Shown here: piece by piece, positions 1-8,112 of the stretch
Position numbering within the stretch: position 1 is the stretch's first letter
Layout: each line of letters starts with the position of its first letter
Assembly: GCF_003002875.1 (NCBI RefSeq)
Contig: NZ_PVTH01000012.1
Location: forward strand, 1 to 64,000
Source: Arcticibacter pallidicorallinus
Lineage (GTDB): Bacteria > Bacteroidota > Bacteroidia > Sphingobacteriales > Sphingobacteriaceae
Reading direction: 5' to 3'
DNA: 64,000 bases
The notes under the pieces: model-generated
Seen by the model: only the letters and a program-made list of their open reading frames with translations
What the model was told of the DNA's origin: nothing
The model's database searches: none
Position numbers and translations under genes: made by a program

Positions 1-186
1 TTCCTCTTTTCAATCTCTCACTTAGCCTTGCGCCTCGCTTTCCCTTGTTCGTTTTGGGACTGCAAAGATGGGAACTTTTTGTATTCCCTGCAAGTCTTTA
101 AGGCTTTTATTTGTGAAATAATGAAACTTTCTGCCATAAGCGTTTCTCAAGTTTTGTTAATCAGGCTTTTAGACAAAAGGAAGATT

Positions 187-1479
187 TTAAAATACCTTTT
201 CGTACTTTTTCATCTTTTCTAAAATCGGCGCTAACTGGTCCGAAGGATCCCCATCTGAGGCAATTAACTTCTTCATCTTGTCGATGGCCTCTTCTCTCCG
301 CTGCGCCTTATATAAAAGAGCTGCCTCCTGAAAAAGATATCTTGATATATTATTCCCTTCGGCTATAACCATCGCCTTTTTCACCCAGCCTAAAGCATTT
401 TCTGCGCATTGAGTATCGACTGGCGCGTTAACGACCGAATGTATATACATGTAAATTTGATCGGCATCGACTTTGTCACCATACTTGTTGATGAAAGCGT
501 TTGTATGAGCACAAAACCTAGACCAATCCTTCTGCCATTCAAAATACATAATCTGAGAGGCCATCACCACCTCCTCAGCCAAATCAGGAAAACGGTTGGA
601 AACCTGATTTCTCAGTGTATCCCAATTAACATGCTCACTTATCTCTCCGGTATAAATTACAAATTCCTTCATAAACCCGTGCCTAGTCATTTTTCCACCG
701 TTCCTTAAAAATGGCACTGCTATCTCCTCCATTATAATGTCCCTGACCATCCTGGCTGCCTTGGCTCTTTCCGACAGCGAGGCCGCTTCCCTTGAACGCT
801 TTAATAAAACATTGAAACCAACATCAGACATTTTGAAAGATGCGGCACTTAAAAGATTAACCTCATCTGTTGTTAAAGGGTCTGTTCGCTGAGAAAGATA
901 CGCATTCGCTATGGGGGTATAATCTGCACTTTCACGTACGGCAAAAGCGACATTCAGCAAGTTTCGCAAGAACGGAGCACCTCTCTGCCCATTATCAAAC
1001 ATAGCCTTGAGTCTGTAATATTGGCCATCTGGATTCAGGGCCGCTTTAGATTGCGTAAGAAACACATCCCCATCCAATCTTCCTTTAATCTTATGCACCA
1101 ACTTGCCATCCGGATTGAAGAAAAGATAGGTAGGATAGCTGTCGATAGCAAACCTGGCTGTAAGGTCCTTTACGTCGGCATACCAGCGTCTCACTTCTTC
1201 ATTATCATTCTTTGTACTATCAAACTGTGCCTTTACGTTAATAAAACTCGCATTAAAAAAGTCACCTACATTCTTCCTGGTAAATACCTCCTGATCCATT
1301 AACTTACAGGGGCCGCACCAGGTAGTGAAGCAATCCAGGAATATATACTTATTCTCTTTCTTAGCTTTTTCCCTGAGCTGCGCCCAGCTAAGTCCTTTCT
1401 CAAATTTGATGCCTGCCGGCTCCTGTGCTGATGAGGTACTACAAAACAGGAATACCGCTAATAGAATGATAAGTCTCAT
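187..1479 (-). CDS. Secreted thioredoxin-fold protein with long C-terminal helical region
   Basis: A 430-residue protein with an N-terminal signal peptide (hydrophobic core at residues 3-13, likely cut after SSAQ), so it should act in the periplasm. Residues 25-150 form a thioredoxin fold: the redox motif WCGPC lies at residues 54-58 and a cis-proline-type SYPTYLFF stretch follows. The family is known to reduce or oxidise disulfides, or to sense redox state. The remaining 280 residues are mostly helical, carry no motif I recognise and may bind a partner. The gene is monocistronic in view: nothing follows it within the window and the next upstream gene is separated by a terminator. The ATG start at 1479 gives a good signal peptide. 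The domain call is firm; the substrate is unknown. Confidence 0.8.
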   Translation of the reverse strand: MRLIILLAVFLFCSTSSAQEPAGIKFEKGLSWAQLREKAKKENKYIFLDCFTTWCGPCKLMDQEVFTRKNVGDFFNASFINVKAQFDSTKNDNEEVRRWYADVKDLTARFAIDSYPTYLFFNPDGKLVHKIKGRLDGDVFLTQSKAALNPDGQYYRLKAMFDNGQRGAPFLRNLLNVAFAVRESADYTPIANAYLSQRTDPLTTDEVNLLSAASFKMSDVGFNVLLKRSREAASLSERAKAARMVRDIIMEEIAVPFLRNGGKMTRHGFMKEFVIYTGEISEHVNWDTLRNQVSNRFPDLAEEVVMASQIMYFEWQKDWSRFCAHTNAFINKYGDKVDADQIYMYIHSVVNAPVDTQCAENALGWVKKAMVIAEGNNISRYLFQEAALLYKAQRREEAIDKMKKLIASDGDPSDQLAPILEKMKKYEKVF

Positions 1480-1590
1480 AAGGCTTGTTTTAGGTTTTTA
1501 GTTAGTAAATAACAAACACAATATACAATTAGTCGATTGATTATTAAAACGTTAAACAGTATTATAAGTACATGCAAGATTCATTTCAAA

Positions 1591-1620
1591 CAAAAAAGCC
1601 CCCTGCTAACGCAGAGGGCT
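1591..1620 (-). terminator. Rho-independent terminator of the DegP/HtrA gene
   Basis: On the minus strand a GC-rich stem (AGCCCTCTGC paired with GCAGGGGGCT, loop GTTA) is followed directly by TTTTTTG. It lies about 20 bases after the stop codon of the protease gene and ends its transcription. Confidence 0.85.
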
Positions 1621-1641
1621 CGAAATACATATATAATATTA

Positions 1642-3183
1642 TTAGTCAGCCAAAGGGAAAGTCATCATTACCCTGGAACCATCCGGAGAAATTCCGTTAA
1701 TACGCAACATATTATTCTTGCTTGCAGATAACGCTCCGTCGATATCGTCAATCTTGTTGATCGGCTTCTCATTGATACTGGTAATAATGGTTCCCCGCTC
1801 GATTCCGTAGCTGTTAAACAAACCACCACGACGAGAATCCGTAACCACTAAACCACCATTGATACTGTACTGCTTCTTTTGTGCGGCGGTAACCGGACTA
1901 AAGCTTGCACCCAGGGTATTATATATTTCCGTTACCGAACGGGTGCTCTTCGCAACATTAAGCTGTTCATCTCCCTTAAGCGTAACAGATACGGATCTTT
2001 CCTTATCGTCACGCAGGTATGAAAGCTGCACTTTGTCGCCAGGGCGCAGACGACCAACTTTTTCCTGAAGGTCGGCAGATGACATGATTTTCTTACCATC
2101 AACCTTGGTAATGATATCACCTTTTTTCATACCCGCAGCTGCTGCTCCACCACCTTCTACAACAGAGTTAACCAACAGACCGCTAATTTCCTTCAGCCCA
2201 AGCTCTTTTGATATACTCGCGTTTAGTTCTTGGAAAGTCACACCCACAAAACCACGCTTCACAGCACCGAACTTAATAAAGTCATCCATGATCTTCTTGG
2301 CCAGATTCACAGGAATAGCAAATCCGTATCCCGCGTAATATCCGGTCTGAGATGCAATCGCAGCATTGATACCAATCAGTTCACCCCTCGTGTTTACAAG
2401 AGCTCCACCGCTATTTCCTCTGTTGATCGCTGCATCCGTCTGAATAAATGATTCAATCGCAGAACTTACCGCAGGTCCCTGAGTGCCGCCGCCTCTTCTC
2501 GGCTCAGCCTGCTGCTCATTCAAAATACCGATACTTCTTCCCTTCGCGCTCACAATACCGGCTGTAACAGTAGTATTCAATGTCAGCGGATATCCCACTG
2601 CAAGAACCCACTCTCCAACCTGAACATTATCCGAGTTTCCAAGTTTAACAACAGGCAATCCTGTCGCCGCTACCTTTAATAAAGCAAGATCCGTATTCGG
2701 ATCGCGCCCGATAACCTTAGCTTCAAATGATCGGTTGTCTGTAAGTATTACCTCAATCTTATCTGCATTTTCCACCACGTGGTTGTTGGTAACAATATAT
2801 CCGTCATCCGTTACAATAACACCAGAACCTGATGCCCTGCTTGGCTGGCTCTGCGTGTTACCTCTGGGCCCGCCGAAGAAATCGCGGAACATCTCCTCGA
2901 AAGGATCTCCGCTCCCCTGACTACCTCTTGACCTGGAGCCAGAGCCTCCATACATGGTCTGGATATGCACTACACCAGGAGTTACCGCTGCTGCTGCCTG
3001 AACGAAATCCACATCCCCCGCGGATGATACACTGCTTGGATTGTTGGTGAAGAAAACTTTTTGCTTTTCTTCTATTCCCATTTTGCCCGAGGTTTTATCT
3101 TCAATAAGCTTATAGCCCCCTATTGCGACCGCACCCCCAAAGATGGCAGTCAAAAGTGTTATACCTATTTTTTTCATATTCAT
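1642..3183 (-). CDS. DegP/HtrA-family periplasmic serine endoprotease (Do-like)
   Basis: A 513-residue protease/chaperone that degrades or refolds damaged envelope proteins. An N-terminal membrane segment (about residues 5-22) acts as signal or anchor. The trypsin-like domain shows the catalytic triad His135 (NNHVV), Asp165 (NTDLALL) and Ser258 (NRGNSGG). Two PDZ domains follow, the first starting near residue 300 with GFVGVTF. The total length matches DegP/DegQ. An ATG six bases inside (3177) is an equally good start. A -7 box lies about 20 bases upstream and a terminator follows, so the gene is a single transcription unit. Whether it is the DegP or DegQ orthologue cannot be decided from the sequence. 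Confidence 0.93.
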   Translation of the reverse strand: MNMKKIGITLLTAIFGGAVAIGGYKLIEDKTSGKMGIEEKQKVFFTNNPSSVSSAGDVDFVQAAAAVTPGVVHIQTMYGGSGSRSRGSQGSGDPFEEMFRDFFGGPRGNTQSQPSRASGSGVIVTDDGYIVTNNHVVENADKIEVILTDNRSFEAKVIGRDPNTDLALLKVAATGLPVVKLGNSDNVQVGEWVLAVGYPLTLNTTVTAGIVSAKGRSIGILNEQQAEPRRGGGTQGPAVSSAIESFIQTDAAINRGNSGGALVNTRGELIGINAAIASQTGYYAGYGFAIPVNLAKKIMDDFIKFGAVKRGFVGVTFQELNASISKELGLKEISGLLVNSVVEGGGAAAAGMKKGDIITKVDGKKIMSSADLQEKVGRLRPGDKVQLSYLRDDKERSVSVTLKGDEQLNVAKSTRSVTEIYNTLGASFSPVTAAQKKQYSINGGLVVTDSRRGGLFNSYGIERGTIITSINEKPINKIDDIDGALSASKNNMLRINGISPDGSRVMMTFPLAD

Positions 3184-3204
3184 CTATTCTTGTGTTTACA
3201 TCAT

Positions 3205-3212
3205 CAAATGTA
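3205..3212 (-). promoter_or_regulatory. Bacteroidota -7 promoter box for the DegP/HtrA gene
   Basis: TACATTTG on the minus strand matches the TAnnTTTG consensus of the Bacteroidota housekeeping sigma factor. A TTG that could serve as the -33 element lies 21 bases upstream. The expected 5' leader is about 15-20 nucleotides. Confidence 0.5.
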
Positions 3213-3354
3213 ATACCACTTAAACGGTAAAAGCAACCAAACGATGTCATGAGCAGTGTTAAAAAATGTTAAACACGCCAAACAGGCTTCAGTTTTAAGA
3301 TAATGCTTGTCATCGAATTTTTGTAATCTTGTAATGAATTGAATAACAATACCA

Positions 3355-4137
3355 ATGGAGATGCACTTTTATAAATACCAGGGCGCGGGCAATGATTTCA
3401 TACTTGTTGACAACAGAGATCGGGCCATAAACCATGAAAACCCCGCCTGGATAGCTTCCATCTGCGATAGACGGTTTGGCGTTGGTGCTGATGGAATGAT
3501 GTTTCTGCAACTTACAGGTGCTTACGACTTCGAGATGATCTATTATAATTCGGACGGACAGCCTTCCAGCATGTGCGGAAACGGCGGCCGATGCATCGTA
3601 GCATTCGCGAAACATTTAGGGGTGATTGATCTGGAAACTACCTTTTTGGCAGTAGATGGCCCTCATTATGCCAAAATTTCAGAAGAAGGGAACTGGGTTA
3701 GCCTGCAGATGATTGACGTTCAATCCATCAAGACCGACGGATCGGCGCAAGTACTCAATACAGGATCACCTCATTACGTAGTCCCTGCATCCCGGCTGGC
3801 AGAAAAGGATGTGCGATCAGAAGGACGAGCGATCCGATATAACGAAACCTATAAAGAAGAAGGAATCAATATAAACTTTGTCGAGGACAAGAACGATCAC
3901 TATTTCGTCCGCACTTACGAGAGAGGGGTAGAAGACGAAACCTTCGCTTGCGGAACCGGCGTTACCGCTGTTGCCCTGGCCATGGCTAAATCAAAAGACC
4001 AGCGGGGTGACATATCCACCAAAGTCCGGGTACTGGGCGGCAATCTTAACATCCGCTTTCATTATGATGGCAAAAAGTTTACCAACATCTTCCTCGAAGG
4101 TCCGGCAGAATACGTCTTCGAAGGCGACATACGGTAG
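3355..4137 (+). CDS. dapF: Diaminopimelate epimerase
   Basis: A 260-residue cytoplasmic enzyme that converts LL- to meso-diaminopimelate for lysine and peptidoglycan synthesis, without a cofactor. The two catalytic cysteines are visible in their signature motifs: Cys74 in MCGNGGRC and Cys199 in FACGTGVTA. The two similar halves of the fold and the overall length are normal. Two ATGs are possible, 3355 and 3361; the second gives the N-terminus MHFYKYQG usual for the family. It stands alone, 90 bases before aspS on the same strand, and is not in a dap operon here. Confidence 0.95.
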   Translation: MEMHFYKYQGAGNDFILVDNRDRAINHENPAWIASICDRRFGVGADGMMFLQLTGAYDFEMIYYNSDGQPSSMCGNGGRCIVAFAKHLGVIDLETTFLAVDGPHYAKISEEGNWVSLQMIDVQSIKTDGSAQVLNTGSPHYVVPASRLAEKDVRSEGRAIRYNETYKEEGININFVEDKNDHYFVRTYERGVEDETFACGTGVTAVALAMAKSKDQRGDISTKVRVLGGNLNIRFHYDGKKFTNIFLEGPAEYVFEGDIR

Positions 4138-4200
4138 TTCCACGTGGAATTACATCTATACAATCTGATAAAACAATAGAAACATACCCTCAGAAGTATT

Positions 4201-4208
4201 TACTTTTG
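4201..4208 (+). promoter_or_regulatory. -7 promoter box for aspS
   Basis: TACTTTTG fits TAnnTTTG and lies 19 bases before the aspS ATG, giving a leader of roughly 15 nucleotides. No convincing -33 TTG is seen, so this rests on the -7 match and its position. Confidence 0.45.
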
Positions 4209-4227
4209 CAGGTCTAACAAAACTTTT

Positions 4228-5973
4228 ATGCATAGAACGAATACTTGCGGTGAATTAAATCTTAATGATTTAGGTAAAGAAGTTATACTGGCCGGATGGG
4301 TACAGAAGTCTCGCGATCTTGGCGGAATGACATTTATCGACGTCCGCGACAGATACGGAATTACGCAGCTGGTGTTTAATATGGATGAGGATAAAGACTT
4401 ATGCGCCCAGGCACGTGAGATTTCCCGCGAGTATGTAATTAAGGTAACCGGCAAGGTTGTCGAGCGTTCCAATAAGAACCCCAAAATACCAACAGGCGAA
4501 ATCGAGCTAAAGGTCTCCGCACTTGAAGTATTAAATGCTGCGAAGCTTCCTCCCTTCCTTATCGAAGACGAAACTGATGGTGGCGACGACCTTCGCATGA
4601 AATACAGGTATCTTGATCTGAGACGTGCCCCACTTCGCAACAATATGATCCTTCGCCACAAGATGGCACAGGAGATCAGAAAGTATCTCGACAATCAGAA
4701 CTTTCTGGAAGTGGAAACACCGGTCCTTATTAAGTCGACACCTGAGGGTGCAAGAGACTTTGTGGTGCCTAGCCGCATGAACCCGGGGGAATTTTACGCG
4801 CTTCCGCAGTCTCCTCAAACCTTCAAGCAATTGCTGATGGTTTCCGGATTTGACCGCTACTTCCAGATCGTAAAGTGTTTCAGGGATGAAGATCTGCGCG
4901 CAGACCGTCAGCCTGAATTCACACAAATTGATTGCGAAATGGCGTTTATCGAACAGGAAGATATCCTTAACCTGTTTGAAGGTTTAACCACTCATTTGTT
5001 CAAAAACGTCAAAGGTATCGAGATTGGTGATTTCCCGCGTATGTCTTACGCAGATGCCATGCGTCTTTATGGATCCGACAAACCGGATACCCGCTTCGGC
5101 ATGCAGTTCGTTGAACTGAATGAGCTCGCTAAAGGCAAGGGATTTCCTGTTTTTGACGGTGCGGAGCTGGTAGTCGGCATTAACGCGAAAGGCTGCGCTC
5201 ACTATACCCGCAAACAGCTGGATGAACTTACAGATTTCATCAAAAGACCCCAGGTAGGCGCAACCGGAATGGTATATTGCCGATTCAACGCCGACGGTAC
5301 CCTAAAATCCTCTGTAGATAAATTTTACAATGAAGAAGACCTGAAAGCATGGTCTGCTGCATTTAACGGCGAGCCTGGCGACTTGTTCCTGATCCTGAGC
5401 GGCAATGCCGATAAGGTACGTAAACAATTAAACGAACTGCGCCTGGAAATGGGCAACCGTCTCGGTCTGCGCGATAAAAATAAATTCGCACCTCTCTGGG
5501 TCATTGACTTCCCATTGCTTGAGTGGGATGAAGAATCAGGCCGCTACCACGCGATGCACCACCCCTTCACCTCTCCGAAACCCGAAGACATTTCCCTTTT
5601 AGACACCAATCCTGGTGAAGTCAGGGCAAACGCTTATGATCTTGTAATTAACGGGACGGAAATTGGCGGCGGTTCCATACGTATCCACGATCGCACATTG
5701 CAGTCCCTTATGTTCAAGCATCTTGGTTTCTCTAAAGATGAGGCACAGAAACAATTCGGCTTTTTACTGGATGCCTTCGAATATGGTGCCCCTCCACATG
5801 GCGGTATCGCCTTCGGCTTCGACCGTTTGGTATCGATATTCTCAGGACTTGACTCTATTCGCGATGTCATCGCATTCCCTAAGAACAACTCAGGAAGAGA
5901 CGTCATGATCGACTCTCCTTCTACGATTGCCGACAATCAGATGAAGGAACTTCATATCAAGACAACCGTATAG
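4228..5973 (+). CDS. aspS: Aspartyl-tRNA synthetase
   Basis: A 581-residue class II aminoacyl-tRNA synthetase that charges tRNA-Asp. The order is an N-terminal OB-fold anticodon-binding domain ([20 protein letters not shown]), the class II catalytic core with motif 2 ([20 protein letters not shown]), the bacterial GAD insertion domain, and motif 3 ([10 protein letters not shown]). The length is typical of bacterial AspRS. The ATG at 4228 opens directly on the conserved [11 protein letters not shown] strong hairpin terminator follows. Confidence 0.97.
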   Translation: MHRTNTCGELNLNDLGKEVILAGWVQKSRDLGGMTFIDVRDRYGITQLVFNMDEDKDLCAQAREISREYVIKVTGKVVERSNKNPKIPTGEIELKVSALEVLNAAKLPPFLIEDETDGGDDLRMKYRYLDLRRAPLRNNMILRHKMAQEIRKYLDNQNFLEVETPVLIKSTPEGARDFVVPSRMNPGEFYALPQSPQTFKQLLMVSGFDRYFQIVKCFRDEDLRADRQPEFTQIDCEMAFIEQEDILNLFEGLTTHLFKNVKGIEIGDFPRMSYADAMRLYGSDKPDTRFGMQFVELNELAKGKGFPVFDGAELVVGINAKGCAHYTRKQLDELTDFIKRPQVGATGMVYCRFNADGTLKSSVDKFYNEEDLKAWSAAFNGEPGDLFLILSGNADKVRKQLNELRLEMGNRLGLRDKNKFAPLWVIDFPLLEWDEESGRYHAMHHPFTSPKPEDISLLDTNPGEVRANAYDLVINGTEIGGGSIRIHDRTLQSLMFKHLGFSKDEAQKQFGFLLDAFEYGAPPHGGIAFGFDRLVSIFSGLDSIRDVIAFPKNNSGRDVMIDSPSTIADNQMKELHIKTTV

Positions 5974-6003
5974 CCATAGAAACAACTATGAGCTATTAAG
6001 CAA

Positions 6004-6042
6004 GAAGCCCCGGAACAACGAAATGTTCCGGGGCTTCTTTTT
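6004..6042 (+). terminator. Rho-independent terminator after aspS
   Basis: A perfect 14-bp inverted repeat (GAAGCCCCGGAACA and its complement, loop ACGAAA) is followed by TTTTTAT. It lies between the convergent aspS and DUF3109 genes. The minus-strand read-out has a weaker T-tract, so it may work in both directions. Confidence 0.9.
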
Positions 6043-6616
6043 ATATCGTAGCCTCAGGGCCTTCAACCGAAGTCTCCAGCTCCGTATACCATTCCTCTCC
6101 ATACTTTCGGATAAGTGGTTCTTTCAGGAATCTATATACAGGTATCTTCAGTTCTTTCCCGAATGAGCAGGCAGGTTTACAAATATGCCAGCGATCATAA
6201 TTCAAAACATCAAATTCGGGATATGCAGTAACGCGGATAGGGTAAAGATGACAGGAGATCGGCTTTTTCCAGTGGATCTTACCATCCAGGTAGGCTCGTT
6301 CAATGGCACATTTGCTGATCCCATTTTCCCACATCACATAAGCACATTCCTTATTGTCGTCGACACATGGAGTCGTGTAATCGCCTTCAAAGTCTTTAAC
6401 CCAGGTACCGGTCCGCTCAATAGTCGCAATACCAATATCTGTCATGTATGGTTTTACATGCGGATAGATATCCTCCAGAATCTTCAATTCAGACATTTCC
6501 AACGGCGCTCCGGAATCACCCTCCACGCAGCATGCGCCTTTACACTTATCCAGGTTGCAAACAAAATTCTCACTTAAAACATCCTCATGCACCAGGGTTT
6601 GCTGTACTTCTAACAT
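6041..6616 (-). CDS. DUF3109 family Cys-rich protein
   Basis: A 191-residue soluble protein of the DUF3109 family. It is rich in ordered cysteines: [11 protein letters not shown] near residues 20-30, then [26 protein letters not shown] and [10 protein letters not shown]. This arrangement resembles the metal-binding Cys-cluster proteins of the YkgJ type, so binding of a zinc or iron-sulfur centre is inferred. Function is not established for the family. It lies 57 bases downstream of the DUF3108 gene on the same strand and may be co-transcribed with DUF2480 and DUF3108. Family assignment is confident; the role is unknown. Confidence 0.82.
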   Translation of the reverse strand: MLEVQQTLVHEDVLSENFVCNLDKCKGACCVEGDSGAPLEMSELKILEDIYPHVKPYMTDIGIATIERTGTWVKDFEGDYTTPCVDDNKECAYVMWENGISKCAIERAYLDGKIHWKKPISCHLYPIRVTAYPEFDVLNYDRWHICKPACSFGKELKIPVYRFLKEPLIRKYGEEWYTELETSVEGPEATI

Positions 6617-6673
6617 ATCATTCTGAATTTGAGCGCAAAGGTCGGAATAAATGGGCAGAAAAAAAGCCCATTC

Positions 6674-7429
6674 TCAATATCGCAAACCTTTGGCAGAAGT
6701 AAGCTCGAGAGTAACTGAGCCCACCAGGATCTCAACCTGTGCTTTGACAGGGATACGGTTGCCGTCATCTGTGATCCACAGATACAGCTTACTATCCTTC
6801 TTGAAGATACGGCCCGGCTTGATAGACGGGTTGAACTTCAGGCAGTTCACCGTTCCTATTGCTGTCTTTACCTGTTCTTTTCCAACATAGGTAATCTTAA
6901 GTTCAGACACTTCATCATCAAGAAAATAGGGTATTGAGAATACAGTACCCACTTTGATGCCATTAAGATCAAGACTGCGTGCAAAGTAAAATGCTGATAC
7001 CAGGTCAAACGTCTTATCCTTACCATTAAAAGTTCCCTTCCTACCGGTAATCTTATTCGTTTGCTGATTGAACCTTACCCTATCCTGTCTCCGGTAGTTC
7101 GCTTCACGAATGTTCTCCGTATACAGGTAAGGCAATAGTGTAGTCTGGTCGATATACGAATCATATCGGTTCCGGACCTTGTAGAACAAATTAAATGATG
7201 CAGCAGTACGACCCTGTGCCAGCAGATGGTAGACCGACCGGTTATCAAACTTCGTATCTGTCGCCAGCACACTTAAAGTCGCCTCAGCGGCAGTAATAAA
7301 TCCATAACGGAGCCTGTATTTCAGCTCTTCTCCCGGCTTGAACGCCGGTTCCTTTCTATAGTCAAGGCTTTGAGAGAAAGTCCCCGTGATCCACAAGACG
7401 AGTGGTAAAACCAACAACAATCTCTTCAT
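6674..7429 (-). CDS. DUF3108 domain exported protein
   Basis: A 251-residue protein with a signal peptide (MKRLLLVLPLVLWITGTFSQ) and a DUF3108 domain over almost the whole mature chain, starting with KPGEELKYRLRYGFITAAEA and ending with the beta-rich IPVKAQVEILVGSVTLEL. It should be periplasmic or outer-membrane associated; no activity is known. The ATG at 7429 is preferred over an in-frame TTG at 7438 because it gives a clean signal peptide. It begins only 9 bases after the stop of the DUF2480 gene, so the two form an operon. Confidence 0.8.
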   Translation of the reverse strand: MKRLLLVLPLVLWITGTFSQSLDYRKEPAFKPGEELKYRLRYGFITAAEATLSVLATDTKFDNRSVYHLLAQGRTAASFNLFYKVRNRYDSYIDQTTLLPYLYTENIREANYRRQDRVRFNQQTNKITGRKGTFNGKDKTFDLVSAFYFARSLDLNGIKVGTVFSIPYFLDDEVSELKITYVGKEQVKTAIGTVNCLKFNPSIKPGRIFKKDSKLYLWITDDGNRIPVKAQVEILVGSVTLELTSAKGLRY

Positions 7430-7438
7430 GCTATTCAA

Positions 7439-7954
7439 TTAGTCTTTACGCTTAAAAATGGGCACAGTAGAGCAAGGCTCACCGTACATAATACTCTTGG
7501 CAACTGCACTGAGTCTTCTGGTCAGCTCAGCATACGCAGATACCGGCACCGGTATTTCCCCGCAGCCTTTGATAACAACACGCTGATCCCTGTATTGTTC
7601 CATATCGATAGCCTGAACCGCCCGGTCAAACAGAACTGCTTCCAGGGTTTCCAAAGACCCAAAAACTACCGTAGAAGCATAAGGCTCCATTTTATTCGCC
7701 AGCAGCATATAAGCCCAGGTAGGCACAATAGCATCCGAAGAGCAGGTCAAAGCAATATGCTTCCCTTGATACTGACTCCAGTCGTGTTGTTTGATAAATT
7801 CTCTGAAATCCTTTTCACGCAGAAGAAGGCCATGAAAGAGGTTTTCCTTTATATCGTACACCACCCGCTCACCTTCCGCATACAGCACAGCCGGATCAAA
7901 GCTGATCAATCCACTTAATGCAACCCTATTTACTATGTTTTCCTGTATTTCCAT
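7439..7954 (-). CDS. DUF2480 family protein
   Basis: A 171-residue soluble protein of the Bacteroidota family DUF2480. It has no signal peptide or membrane segment. Visible features are the conserved N-terminal NRVALSGLISFDPAVLY, an internal LTCSSDAIVPTWAYMLL and VVIKGCGEIPVP near the C-terminus. It is the first gene of a short minus-strand run with DUF3108 and DUF3109. Function is unknown. Confidence 0.8.
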   Translation of the reverse strand: MEIQENIVNRVALSGLISFDPAVLYAEGERVVYDIKENLFHGLLLREKDFREFIKQHDWSQYQGKHIALTCSSDAIVPTWAYMLLANKMEPYASTVVFGSLETLEAVLFDRAVQAIDMEQYRDQRVVIKGCGEIPVPVSAYAELTRRLSAVAKSIMYGEPCSTVPIFKRKD

Positions 7955-8060
7955 TTCAATCCACTAAACAACAAATGTCGTGTTTGTTCAACGATTTGTT
8001 ATAAGTCTAAAGTAAAAACTTAAAACGGCATATTGTTTTAGCATTAAGGCTACAAACTAA

Positions 8061-8090
8061 AAAATCCCGAAGATAACTCTCCGGGATTCC
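8061..8090 (-). terminator. Terminator of the PpiD-like gene
   Basis: On the minus strand AATCCCG and CGGGATT pair across a loop of about 12 bases and are followed by TTTTTTAG. It sits 25 bases beyond the stop codon of the foldase gene. Confidence 0.75.
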
Positions 8091-8112
8091 TTTATGTGCA
8101 TACTGATTAAGT

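Noticed and set aside
28-222. 64-codon plus-strand frame at the left edge
   Set aside because: Low-complexity Phe/Leu/Lys sequence that overlaps the end of the thioredoxin-fold gene; no domain or promoter support.
4200-4926. Two long minus-strand frames inside aspS
   Set aside because: They lie antisense to conserved aspS coding sequence and are Arg/Ser-rich shadows without domain features.
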